DNA of 37,916 nt from an uncultured Collinsella sp. (GTDB taxonomy: Bacteria; Actinomycetota; Coriobacteriia; Coriobacteriales; Coriobacteriaceae): positions 1 to 37,916 of the forward strand of contig CAUGGC010000020.1 in NCBI GenBank assembly GCA_959599095.1. The letters run 5' to 3'. The position numbers and the translations under genes are program-made. The notes beneath the pieces were generated by a model that was given only the letters and a program-made list of their open reading frames with translations, was not told the DNA's origin and ran no database searches. Every line of letters starts with the position of its first letter. The first letter of the stretch is position 1. Below are positions 8,665-15,025 of this stretch, one piece after another.

Positions 8665-8683
8665 TTAGGAAAATCTAACCTAA
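8665..8683 (-). promoter_or_regulatory. Candidate DtxR/IdeR-type operator upstream of the nitroreductase
   Basis: Read on the minus strand the 19-mer is TTAGGTTAGATTTTCCTAA. Compared with the DtxR consensus TTAGGTTAGSCTAACCTAA it matches at 15 of 19 positions, with both outer half-sites intact. It lies 28 bp before the start codon at 8636, where a repressor would block initiation. The match is seen; the regulation is inferred. Confidence 0.55.
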
Positions 8684-8871
8684 AACGTAGGCAATAACGA
8701 ACAGGGCTGCAATGTTCTACATCTGTTGAATAGAAAATCGCAACGTGGGGAACAACGGAAACAATTCGGGGCCTTTGGGTTACGTTTCGCCCTCCCCGAC
8801 CCATACGTCAGCGCCCTTAGGGGATACTGGTTGTAACGATCAAGGCTTACGCCGCACGGAAAGGAGACGTT

Positions 8872-9474
8872 ATGGGCATCTTTAAGAACGATGACCAAAA
8901 ATCGAGCCAGTTTGGATTTGACGAGAAAAGTATGGCGGGCAAAGCCGTCAAGGCCGTGCGCTGGATCTACGCCATCACGGGCGTCGTGGCGCTCATTGCT
9001 GGCATCGCGCTGCTTTTTGCACCCGCCAAGTCCCTCGTCTTTTTGACGACCGTCCTGGGTTTTTACTTTGTAATCACCGCTGCCATCAGGCTGTTCACTG
9101 CCATTTTTGAGCCGCTGCTGCCCACCGGCTGGCGCGTGACGAGCATCATCTCCAACCTACTCATTATCCTGGGCGGCGTCATAATCCTGCGCAACCAGGC
9201 CTTCTCGACCGCGACGCTTACCACGATGGTGGTTATCGTGGCCGGCTTTGGTTGGATTGTCGAAGGTGTCATGTCCATTCTGGAGTCCGAGCTTTCGTCC
9301 AACCGTGCCCTCGCCATCCTGAGCGGCGTACTCTCCATCATCGCCGGCATGTTCGTGTTTATCTATCCGCTGTGGTCGGCCAAGATGCTCGTCATCTTTA
9401 GCGGCGCCGCGCTGCTGGTGTTTGGCGTAACGCTGATTGTTCGCGCTATTCAATTTGGCAAACTGGTGCACTAG
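8872..9474 (+). CDS. HdeD/DUF308 family membrane protein
   Basis: A 200-aa integral membrane protein. After a short polar N-terminus (about 30 residues) there are six hydrophobic segments in three hairpin-like pairs, starting AITGVVALIAGIALLF and FLTTVLGFYFVITAA, and ending VIFSGAALLVFGVTLIV. This is the DUF308/HdeD pattern, linked in enterobacteria to acid stress; function here unknown. A good RBS (GGAAAGGAGA) precedes ATG 8872. The stop TAG is followed directly by the ATG of the next gene with zero spacing, implying translational coupling. Confidence 0.85.
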   Translation: MGIFKNDDQKSSQFGFDEKSMAGKAVKAVRWIYAITGVVALIAGIALLFAPAKSLVFLTTVLGFYFVITAAIRLFTAIFEPLLPTGWRVTSIISNLLIILGGVIILRNQAFSTATLTTMVVIVAGFGWIVEGVMSILESELSSNRALAILSGVLSIIAGMFVFIYPLWSAKMLVIFSGAALLVFGVTLIVRAIQFGKLVH

Positions 9475-9957
9475 ATGCCGCGAACGCTCTTTATTGATGC
9501 CGACGCCTGCCCGGTCACGCGCGAGTCGATTGACTGCGCGCGGCGGGCGGGCGTCGCCGTTGTTATCGCCGGCAACAGCACGCAAAACCTGGAACGGCAC
9601 ATTCGCCGCGACGACCCGCGCGATGCCGAGCACGCGCGACGCGGCTTTTGGGTCACGACGCTCGACGTGAGCGTGGGCGCCGACAGCGCCGACTTTGCCA
9701 TTGTCGAACGCCTGCAGGCGGGCGACGTGGTCGTGACGCAGGACATTGGCTTGGCGAGCATGGTGCTCGGGCGCGATGCCGCCGCCATCGGTGTGCGCGG
9801 GCGCGTCTACGACAAAGCGACCATCGACATGCAGCTGTTTATTCGCCACGAGGAAAAGAAGGTGCGCCGCGCCGGCGGACGCACTCGCGGACCGGCGGCA
9901 TTTACCAGCGAAGACCGCGCCCGCTTTAAACGCAACCTCACCGAGCTGCTGCGCTAA
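9475..9957 (+). CDS. YaiI/YqxD family (DUF188, UPF0178) protein
   Basis: A 160-aa protein with the family hallmark TLFIDADACPVTRE at the N-terminus, VTTLDVSVGADSADFAIVE in the middle and VVTQDIGLASMVLGRDAAAI, ending in a basic tail with RTRGPAAFTSEDRARF. The acidic residues fit a PIN-like metal-binding fold, but the family has no firmly known role. Its ATG abuts the stop of the HdeD-like gene, so it should be translated from the same mRNA. An intrinsic terminator follows within 4 bp. Confidence 0.92.
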   Translation: MPRTLFIDADACPVTRESIDCARRAGVAVVIAGNSTQNLERHIRRDDPRDAEHARRGFWVTTLDVSVGADSADFAIVERLQAGDVVVTQDIGLASMVLGRDAAAIGVRGRVYDKATIDMQLFIRHEEKKVRRAGGRTRGPAAFTSEDRARFKRNLTELLR

Positions 9958-9960
9958 CCG

Positions 9961-10000
9961 AGGTAGATTTTTGGGACATGTCCGGAAATCTACCTTTTTG
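9961..10000 (+). terminator. Terminator with embedded palindrome (GTAGATTT family)
   Basis: AGGTAGATTT (9961-9970) pairs with AAATCTACCT (9986-9995), and the loop itself holds the palindrome GGACATGTCC (9974-9983). A TTTTTGTTTT run follows, so it can terminate the two-gene unit upstream. Confidence 0.8.
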
Positions 10001-10040
10001 TTTTGGCGATTGACGCGCATCCAACGCCCAAGTCATGGCG

Positions 10041-10090
10041 GTAGATTTTACGGTATACCCCAGTTTTTACGGCCTATCCCAAACATCTAC
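10041..10090 (-). repeat. GTAGAT hairpin with an internal tandem repeat
   Basis: GTAGAT (10041-10046) and ATCTAC (10085-10090) bracket a segment that, on the minus strand, contains two similar 17-mers, TGGGATAGGCCGTAAAA and TGGGGTATACCGTAAAA. It touches the stop codon of the permease gene at 10091. It may be a 3'-end structure of that transcript. It shares GTAGATTT arms with the hairpin at 9961. Confidence 0.6.
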
Positions 10091-11179
10091 TTAGAGGCCA
10101 AAGGCGGAAAGGATGAGACCCCAGCCCGCGCCGATGACGTACATCATAATCAGGAACACGGCATTTTCGCGGGCGCTGCGGTTGGTGCGGAACAGCACCA
10201 GATAACCCACGCCGGCGGAAATGAGCGTGCCGGCGAGCATCGGGGCCAGCTGCAGCGCGCCTTCCAGGTACAGTTGCGTGATGACGACGCTGGCCGAGCA
10301 GTTGGGGATCAGGCCGACGAGTGCCGAGCCCAGGACCGCAAGCGTCTCGTTGCCGCGCAGGAACTGCTCGATTGCGGACTCGCCGAACGTCTCGAGCACG
10401 GCAACCAGAATCAGCGTCACCAGGAAAATGAATACCGATACCTGCACGGTGTGGGAGATGGCGCTGCGGATAATCGACAGGACAGGCGTCCCTTCGTGGG
10501 AATGGGAGTGACCGTGACCATCATGGTGTTCATATTCGCCCTCATGACCGTGATCGTGGCCATGTCCGTGTTCGTGCTCGTCCTCGTCTTCATCACAACC
10601 GCAATGGTCGCGCTCGCACAGCTCGTGGATGTGGTCGGCGCTCACGCCCGCCTCGGCCACCTCGTCGATGATGTCACCGCCAGTGTGGTCGTCGTGCGCG
10701 CAATTCACGTGGGCCGGGTTGGCCGCGGTTCCCAGCACGGTGCGGCGAATCGCCGCATGCGCGCGAGCGTTACGACGCAGGCCGCGAATGGCGGCGTCCA
10801 CGATAAAGCCCGTGACCAGCGCGATCAGTGCCTTCGAAGCCAAAAGCATCGCCATGGTCTGCACGGGCACCTGCTCGGCGAGCAACAGCGGCAGCATCTC
10901 ATCGGAGGTCGAAAGGAACACCGCCACCAACGTGCCCAAGGTCACGACACGACCGGCGTACAGTGTGGCCGCCATTGCCGAAAAGCCGCACTGCGGCACC
11001 ATGCCCAGCAGCGAGCCAACCACGGGACCCGTGGCGCCGGCGCGCTTGATGGCCCCGTTAACGCGGTCGCCCGCGACGTGCTCCAAGGTCTCGAGGGCCA
11101 AATACGTCACCAACAAAAACGGCACCAGCGACAGCGTGTCCTTGCCGGCGTCGAGCAAAATATCAATCAGCAAATCCAT
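10091..11179 (-). CDS. ArsP_2-type heavy-metal permease with His-rich loop
   Basis: A 362-aa polytopic membrane protein with about ten hydrophobic segments in two repeated halves. Each half carries a similar motif, GMVPQCGFSAMAATL near residue 58 and GLIPNCSASVVITQL near 290. Between the halves is a hydrophilic loop (about residues 155-230) extremely rich in His, Asp and Glu (runs such as HEHGHGHDHGHEGEYEHH), a likely metal-binding segment. This fits the putative ten-TM heavy-metal exporter family (ArsP_2); reported annotations of relatives vary between arsenic efflux and manganese transport, so the substrate is open. The RBS AAAGG lies somewhat far (about 13 nt) from ATG 11179. It stands alone between convergent and divergent neighbours. 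Confidence 0.8.
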   Translation of the reverse strand: MDLLIDILLDAGKDTLSLVPFLLVTYLALETLEHVAGDRVNGAIKRAGATGPVVGSLLGMVPQCGFSAMAATLYAGRVVTLGTLVAVFLSTSDEMLPLLLAEQVPVQTMAMLLASKALIALVTGFIVDAAIRGLRRNARAHAAIRRTVLGTAANPAHVNCAHDDHTGGDIIDEVAEAGVSADHIHELCERDHCGCDEDEDEHEHGHGHDHGHEGEYEHHDGHGHSHSHEGTPVLSIIRSAISHTVQVSVFIFLVTLILVAVLETFGESAIEQFLRGNETLAVLGSALVGLIPNCSASVVITQLYLEGALQLAPMLAGTLISAGVGYLVLFRTNRSARENAVFLIMMYVIGAGWGLILSAFGL

Positions 11180-11350
11180 GAAGGATGGAACCTTTCGTGT
11201 CTTTCGGCAGCATTGTAAAAGTCCTAGCGGTCAACTAGGGTATTGTAGTTGTCCCGGGCGCGGTGCCAATAGTTGCCCATGGTAAACTATCATCTCGCCA
11301 CAACTCAGTAACCCCGAGCCGCGCGACGCGGCCCGTCCAAGGAGCAGCCT

Positions 11351-12319
11351 ATGAACGTTTCGCAAGCACTCGAATACGAGCGCCAGCCGTTTATTCCCAT
11401 GTTTATCTATGGCGACCACGGCGCCATGGAGTCCGAACGCCAGAAGGGCGAAGAGGCCCTCAAGGTGCTCGAGACCGAGTATTTTACTGCCGAGGACGAC
11501 CCCGGCTTCGACTTTGCCACCGTGCGCGACCTGGCCGACCGCAACCGCGACCTTTGCGACCAGATTGGCGAGGCACGCCTGCGCAACGTGACGCCCGCGA
11601 CGCTCTCGCGCGGCCTGTCCGATGCCGACACCTGCGCCGCCATCGGCAAGATGCAAAAGCGCACCGCCGCGTCCGTTATGCGCGAAATCCGCGGCGACCG
11701 CGACGCGCTCGGCGTGGCCTACGCCCGCAAGCCCATCCAGGGCACCGTGCTCGGTATCGACATCGAGACCACCGGCCGTGCACCCGAGCGCGGCTATATC
11801 ATCAACGTGGGCTGGGAGATCATGGAGCTCACCAGCGACGCCGTCCCGCATGACGCCGAGGCACACTACTGCGGCCTGCCCGACATCTACCGCGGCGAAG
11901 ATGTGCCGCTGTCGAATATCCACCACATTACCTGGGACGACATCGACGGCAAAACGCCCTTCCGCGAGAACAAGGAGCTGCAAAAGCAGCTGCTCAAGCT
12001 TATGAAGAAGTACCCGTACATGGCGCATAACGCCGCCTTTGAGGACAGCTGGTTCAAGATTCACCTGGACGGTTACGCCGAGGCACGCCGCGCGGGTAAG
12101 ATCATCGTCATCGACTCGCGCCAGATCTGCCGCAGCCTGGACGCCGACGTGCGCTCGCTCCCCCGCGAGTCCGCCCCCGCCGCGCTCGAGAACTGGGCAC
12201 GCCGTCGCGGCACCCTCGCGCCCGACGCCAACGAGCAGCATCTGGGTCTGGACGACACCGACCTCATGCTCCGCACGGTACAGGCCGAGTTCAACCTCAA
12301 GAACCTATTCGCGAAATAG
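11351..12319 (+). CDS. DEDDh-type 3'-5' exonuclease
   Basis: A 322-aa protein. The first about 130 residues are helical and charged with no recognised domain. The exonuclease domain begins with GIDIETTG near residue 135 (first DxE), continues with HNAAFEDSWF near 228 (second Asp region) and ends with HLGLDDTDLM near 296-305, supplying the His and last Asp of the DEDDh set. This is the fold of DNA polymerase III epsilon and RNase T; whether the substrate is DNA or RNA cannot be told. The RBS AAGGAGCAG precedes ATG 11351. It is divergent from the metal permease with 171 bp between. Confidence 0.88.
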   Translation: MNVSQALEYERQPFIPMFIYGDHGAMESERQKGEEALKVLETEYFTAEDDPGFDFATVRDLADRNRDLCDQIGEARLRNVTPATLSRGLSDADTCAAIGKMQKRTAASVMREIRGDRDALGVAYARKPIQGTVLGIDIETTGRAPERGYIINVGWEIMELTSDAVPHDAEAHYCGLPDIYRGEDVPLSNIHHITWDDIDGKTPFRENKELQKQLLKLMKKYPYMAHNAAFEDSWFKIHLDGYAEARRAGKIIVIDSRQICRSLDADVRSLPRESAPAALENWARRRGTLAPDANEQHLGLDDTDLMLRTVQAEFNLKNLFAK

Positions 12320-12668
12320 CAACGCCTGCGACAAACACTACTTGCTCACGAGCGGCCTCGCAGCGGGAAACACCACAGCGGGGCCGCCCTACGTTCCACA
12401 GATAGATCTGCCATCACAAATACTGAACCCTCATTTTGAACGATTTCGGCCAATTCCCGACACGTAATTCGTTGTCGGATGGTGATGCATCGATATCAAA
12501 TGTGCAGCAATTGAGTTTTTATATGCTATAGCTAAGCTGCGATAACATTGATTTTAGGCGTGCCAACCCATAATTGCGTCAAGCTTTTGGACAGCATTTG
12601 GTTAGGCCCCTAAAACGACTTTCCCACTCAGCGCCATCAACACGGCATTAGCTGACACGATATATACC
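12320..12668. other. Low-GC intergenic stretch without a gene
   Basis: 349 bp between the exonuclease and the Vsr-like gene. It has a loose GC inverted repeat (GCGGCC near 12353 with GGCCGC near 12383) shortly after the exonuclease stop, then clearly AT-richer sequence from about 12420, in keeping with an accessory gene downstream. No ORF or convincing promoter is supported. Confidence 0.5.
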
Positions 12669-13859
12669 ATGAGTATCGTATTGTCACATACCACTGCAAA
12701 AGCGGTCTACCAGGCCGCGCATTCGGCGTCTGCGAAAGACACCGAGCCCTGTAACCCTGCCGCGATTTATGGATCATGTCCCACCGGAACGCTCCTTGAC
12801 GCAGCCGCAGAATGGCTCACCAAACACGATGTTTCTCTCGACGCAAATGATTGCCTCGAGGTAATGGTGTTTGATCGCAGGAATGCGCGCTATGCACTGA
12901 ACTGTCAATGCCACGTTTCGTCAAAACGATTCTCGAACTCACGCTTTATAGAGCTCAAAGATGGCATCTTTATTGTTGGCGTTGAGCTTTGCGCACTTCA
13001 GGCCGCCACCTATCTCCCTTTTCGCGAACTGGTGGAGTACTACTTTGAATTGTGCGGCGTTTACTCCCTTGGAACCGACTCTTCCACCTCCTATATCGAG
13101 CGTTTCGCGCTCACCTCGACCGAGAGGTTAAAACAGTTCTTTAATTCCATTACCAGATGCGACGGTCTGGCCCTTGCCCGAAAGGCGATCCAATATGTGC
13201 GCGACGGATGCCGGTCTCCTATGGAAACGGCCTTTGTCATGATGCTAACGCTGCCCAAAAGCGAAGGAGGGCTTGGTATTAAGGGAATTGAGACCGATTA
13301 CGAGGTGCAGGTCACCGCTGCCGCAAAGAATCTCACGAGACGCAATAAGTTCTTTATGGATGCGTATCTAAAGAAATCTCGCACAGACATTGAATACAAC
13401 GGGTTTTATCATGACGCGGAAGAAGACCGCGCCATCGATGAGGAGCGCAAGAATGCGCTTGCGTCCATGGGATACGGAATCATCACCGTCAGTCGTTATT
13501 CCTTTATGCATGCTAGCGCTTTCGTTAGGGTCATGGAGGCGATCCAACGGAAAGAGGGCATACGCCCCTCGCGTCTGCCAAAAGACTTTCAAATCATGCA
13601 AGAGGACCTGAGACAGTTTGTGCTCAGAAGGTTTATAGAAGAGAAAAAGCGAATTCAGAAACAGCTTCGCCAGGATTCCGAAGATCGTCAACGAATCGAC
13701 CTCGAAAAAGCAACACTCGAAGGTATCGCGCTGGATGACCCGACAATAAATGAAGTTCCGGCAATCGATGACATGCAGACTGTCGAATCCGACAGCCCAT
13801 CATTTGCCCAAATAAGCAGCCTCGCGCCCGAGGGCAGAATCTTCGGGGCCGGAAGCTAG
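12669..13859 (+). CDS. Orphan protein with Vsr/DUF559-like C-terminus (second copy)
   Basis: A 396-aa protein distantly related to the gene at 3402-4451. N-terminus: MSIVLSHTTAKAVYQAAH, a start I associate with a Coriobacteriia-specific family. Middle: ELVEYYFELCGVYSL and RSPMETAFVMML followed by GGLGI, matching the paralog. C-terminus: FMDAYLKKSRTDIEYNGFYH, then EDRAIDEERKNALASMGYGIITVSR, the DUF559/Vsr pattern. The motif reads EYN and not the usual E-x-D/K type seen in active enzymes, so activity is doubtful. A final 90-residue tail is highly charged. Base composition is lower in GC than the surrounding core genes, suggesting transfer. No partner gene lies beside it. Confidence 0.65.
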   Translation: MSIVLSHTTAKAVYQAAHSASAKDTEPCNPAAIYGSCPTGTLLDAAAEWLTKHDVSLDANDCLEVMVFDRRNARYALNCQCHVSSKRFSNSRFIELKDGIFIVGVELCALQAATYLPFRELVEYYFELCGVYSLGTDSSTSYIERFALTSTERLKQFFNSITRCDGLALARKAIQYVRDGCRSPMETAFVMMLTLPKSEGGLGIKGIETDYEVQVTAAAKNLTRRNKFFMDAYLKKSRTDIEYNGFYHDAEEDRAIDEERKNALASMGYGIITVSRYSFMHASAFVRVMEAIQRKEGIRPSRLPKDFQIMQEDLRQFVLRRFIEEKKRIQKQLRQDSEDRQRIDLEKATLEGIALDDPTINEVPAIDDMQTVESDSPSFAQISSLAPEGRIFGAGS

Positions 13860-14204
13860 ACCGACTAACAAGGTGGGTACCCTAGCGATGTGCAAAATTG
13901 CGAGTATTCAGCAGGGTCGGCCCTCCAGCACCCACAAGTTAATCCAAATGAGAAACAAAAACGCTATCGAACGGGAACGTTAGGCAACATTTGAGGAAGA
14001 CCTTGTCTGTTTACCGCCCTTGGATAACTCTTGAGCGGCTTTATTTGGCCTGGAATAGATTAACGGACCCCCTATAGTTGCAGAATACTCCAATTGTTGC
14101 ACGGCGCGGGGGCACCCACCCCGGCATCGGCTATCAAAACCGCTCAGTCCGGAATCTCGTCCACTATTCCCCATCATTTTGTGCGACGAATTACCTGAAC
14201 ATCA
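13860..14204. other. Intergenic stretch without a gene
   Basis: About 345 bp between the Vsr-like gene and the metal-resistance promoter. It has mixed composition, and a 65-codon minus-strand frame (13980-14177) that shows no RBS or domain and is taken as chance. I see no terminator or repeat here. Confidence 0.5.
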
Positions 14205-14265
14205 TTGACATATGAACATGCGCTCATATAATCGGAAGTAAGTTATATGAGCGCATGTTCATATG
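14205..14265 (+). promoter_or_regulatory. Promoter with duplicated ArsR-type operator
   Basis: TTGACA (14205-14210), a 16-nt spacer and TATAAT (14227-14232) form a consensus promoter. A perfect 23-bp inverted repeat, 14209-14231 with 14243-14265 (11-nt spacer), overlies it. Each arm is itself an ArsR/SmtB-type half-palindrome of the form ATATGA-N8-TCATAT (left arm core ATATGAACATGCGCTCATAT). One arm spans the -35 to -10 region and the other covers the start of transcription, so a bound repressor would fully block the promoter. Confidence 0.88.
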
Positions 14266-14278
14266 AAAGGATATTACA

Positions 14279-14644
14279 ATGAGCATCCGCGTTGATGAAA
14301 CGAAACCCGACATCGAGGCCACCGAGCCCGTGATCCCCACCACCTGCTCGCCCGAGGACCTTCCCGACGAGGAGCTTCTCTACGACCTCGCCGACCTGTT
14401 CAAGGTCTTCAGCGACACCACGCGCATCAAGATCCTCTATGCCCTCATGGGCCGCGAGCTCTGCGTGGCAGACATCGCCGAAGCGACCGAAACCTCGCAG
14501 TCCGCGGTGTCGCACCAGCTGCGCACACTCAAGCAGTCGCACCTGGTTAAATTCCGGCGCGACGGGCGCAATATCCTCTACTCGCTCGCCGACGATCACG
14601 TCTACACCATGCTTAACCAGGGCATGAGCCATATCTGCGAATAG
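14279..14644 (+). CDS. ArsR/SmtB-family metal-sensing repressor
   Basis: A 121-aa winged-helix repressor. DLFKVFSDTTRIKILYAL and ELCVADIAEATETSQSAVSHQLRTLK form the helix-turn-helix region, and FRRDGRNILYSL the wing. The last helix reads DDHVYTMLNQGMSHICE. Spacing of Asp, His (two on) and His (eleven further) equals the alpha-5 zinc site of CzrA-type sensors (D, H, H, H), with Glu near the place of the last His. This points to Zn/Cd/Co sensing, though a Cys in ELCV leaves an alpha-3 type site possible. ATG 14279 follows GAAAGGATATTACA. It heads a cluster with the HMA protein and P1B ATPase, and its operator recurs before the ATPase. Confidence 0.92.
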   Translation: MSIRVDETKPDIEATEPVIPTTCSPEDLPDEELLYDLADLFKVFSDTTRIKILYALMGRELCVADIAEATETSQSAVSHQLRTLKQSHLVKFRRDGRNILYSLADDHVYTMLNQGMSHICE

Positions 14645-14707
14645 CAATCAACCACGGTATCAGCGCGGCCGGCACCCAGACCGCTAACACAGGGAAAGGA
14701 ACCCACC

Positions 14708-14926
14708 ATGAAAAAGCAGTTCAAGCTCGACGAGATCGATTGCGCCAACTGCGCGCGCGAGCTTCAGGACGAACTTGCCAAGCTCGAGGGCGTCAAGTCC
14801 GTTTCGGTCAACTTTATGACCCAGAAGCTGACGCTCGAGGCCGACGACGCCAAGTACGACGAGGTCCTGGACCGCGTCGTTGAATTCACCGCCGACGCCG
14901 AGCCAGACTGCGAAATCATTCTCTAA
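14708..14926 (+). CDS. Stand-alone heavy-metal-associated (HMA) domain protein
   Basis: A 72-aa ferredoxin-like metal-binding protein. IDCANCARELQ near residues 10-20 holds the CxxC pair, followed by LEGVKSVSVNFMTQKLTLE, the standard HMA pattern. It probably binds and hands metal to the ATPase downstream, which lacks its own HMA domain. The Glu-Pro-Asp-Cys near the C-terminus adds a third Cys that might join a Zn/Cd site. RBS GGAAAGGAA before ATG 14708. It sits 63 bp after the regulator and 99 bp before the ATPase. Confidence 0.92.
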   Translation: MKKQFKLDEIDCANCARELQDELAKLEGVKSVSVNFMTQKLTLEADDAKYDEVLDRVVEFTADAEPDCEIIL

Positions 14927-14947
14927 CCCGCGCATACGTTGACCTGC

Positions 14948-14971
14948 AAGGCCGCGCTTGCCGCGGCCTTT
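14948..14971 (+). terminator. Hairpin between HMA gene and ATPase (possible terminator)
   Basis: AAGGCCGCG (14948-14956) pairs with CGCGGCCTT (14962-14970) over a 5-nt loop; only TTT follows. It may partly end the regulator-HMA transcript, in keeping with a separate operator and promoter for the ATPase. Confidence 0.55.
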
Positions 14972-15003
14972 GCTCGCGAAATTATATGAGCAAGTGTTCA
15001 TAC
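14958..15003 (+). promoter_or_regulatory. Third ArsR-type operator and probable ATPase promoter
   Basis: ATATGAGCAAGTGTTCATAC (14984-15003) is a variant of the arm found twice at 14209-14265. TTGCCG (14958-14963) and TTATAT (14982-14987), 18 nt apart, could be the promoter, so the operator would cover its -10 region. The ATPase ATG lies 23 bp further at 15026. Confidence 0.7.
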
Positions 15004-15025
15004 ACTCAAATGGGAGGTTTGAATC

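Noticed and set aside
9746..11218. 490-codon plus-strand frame opposite the metal permease
   Set aside because: It runs through two intergenic hairpins and is antisense to the membrane protein gene.
13980..14177. 65-codon minus-strand ORF before the ArsR promoter
   Set aside because: No RBS, no recognisable domain, and its composition is that of intergenic sequence.
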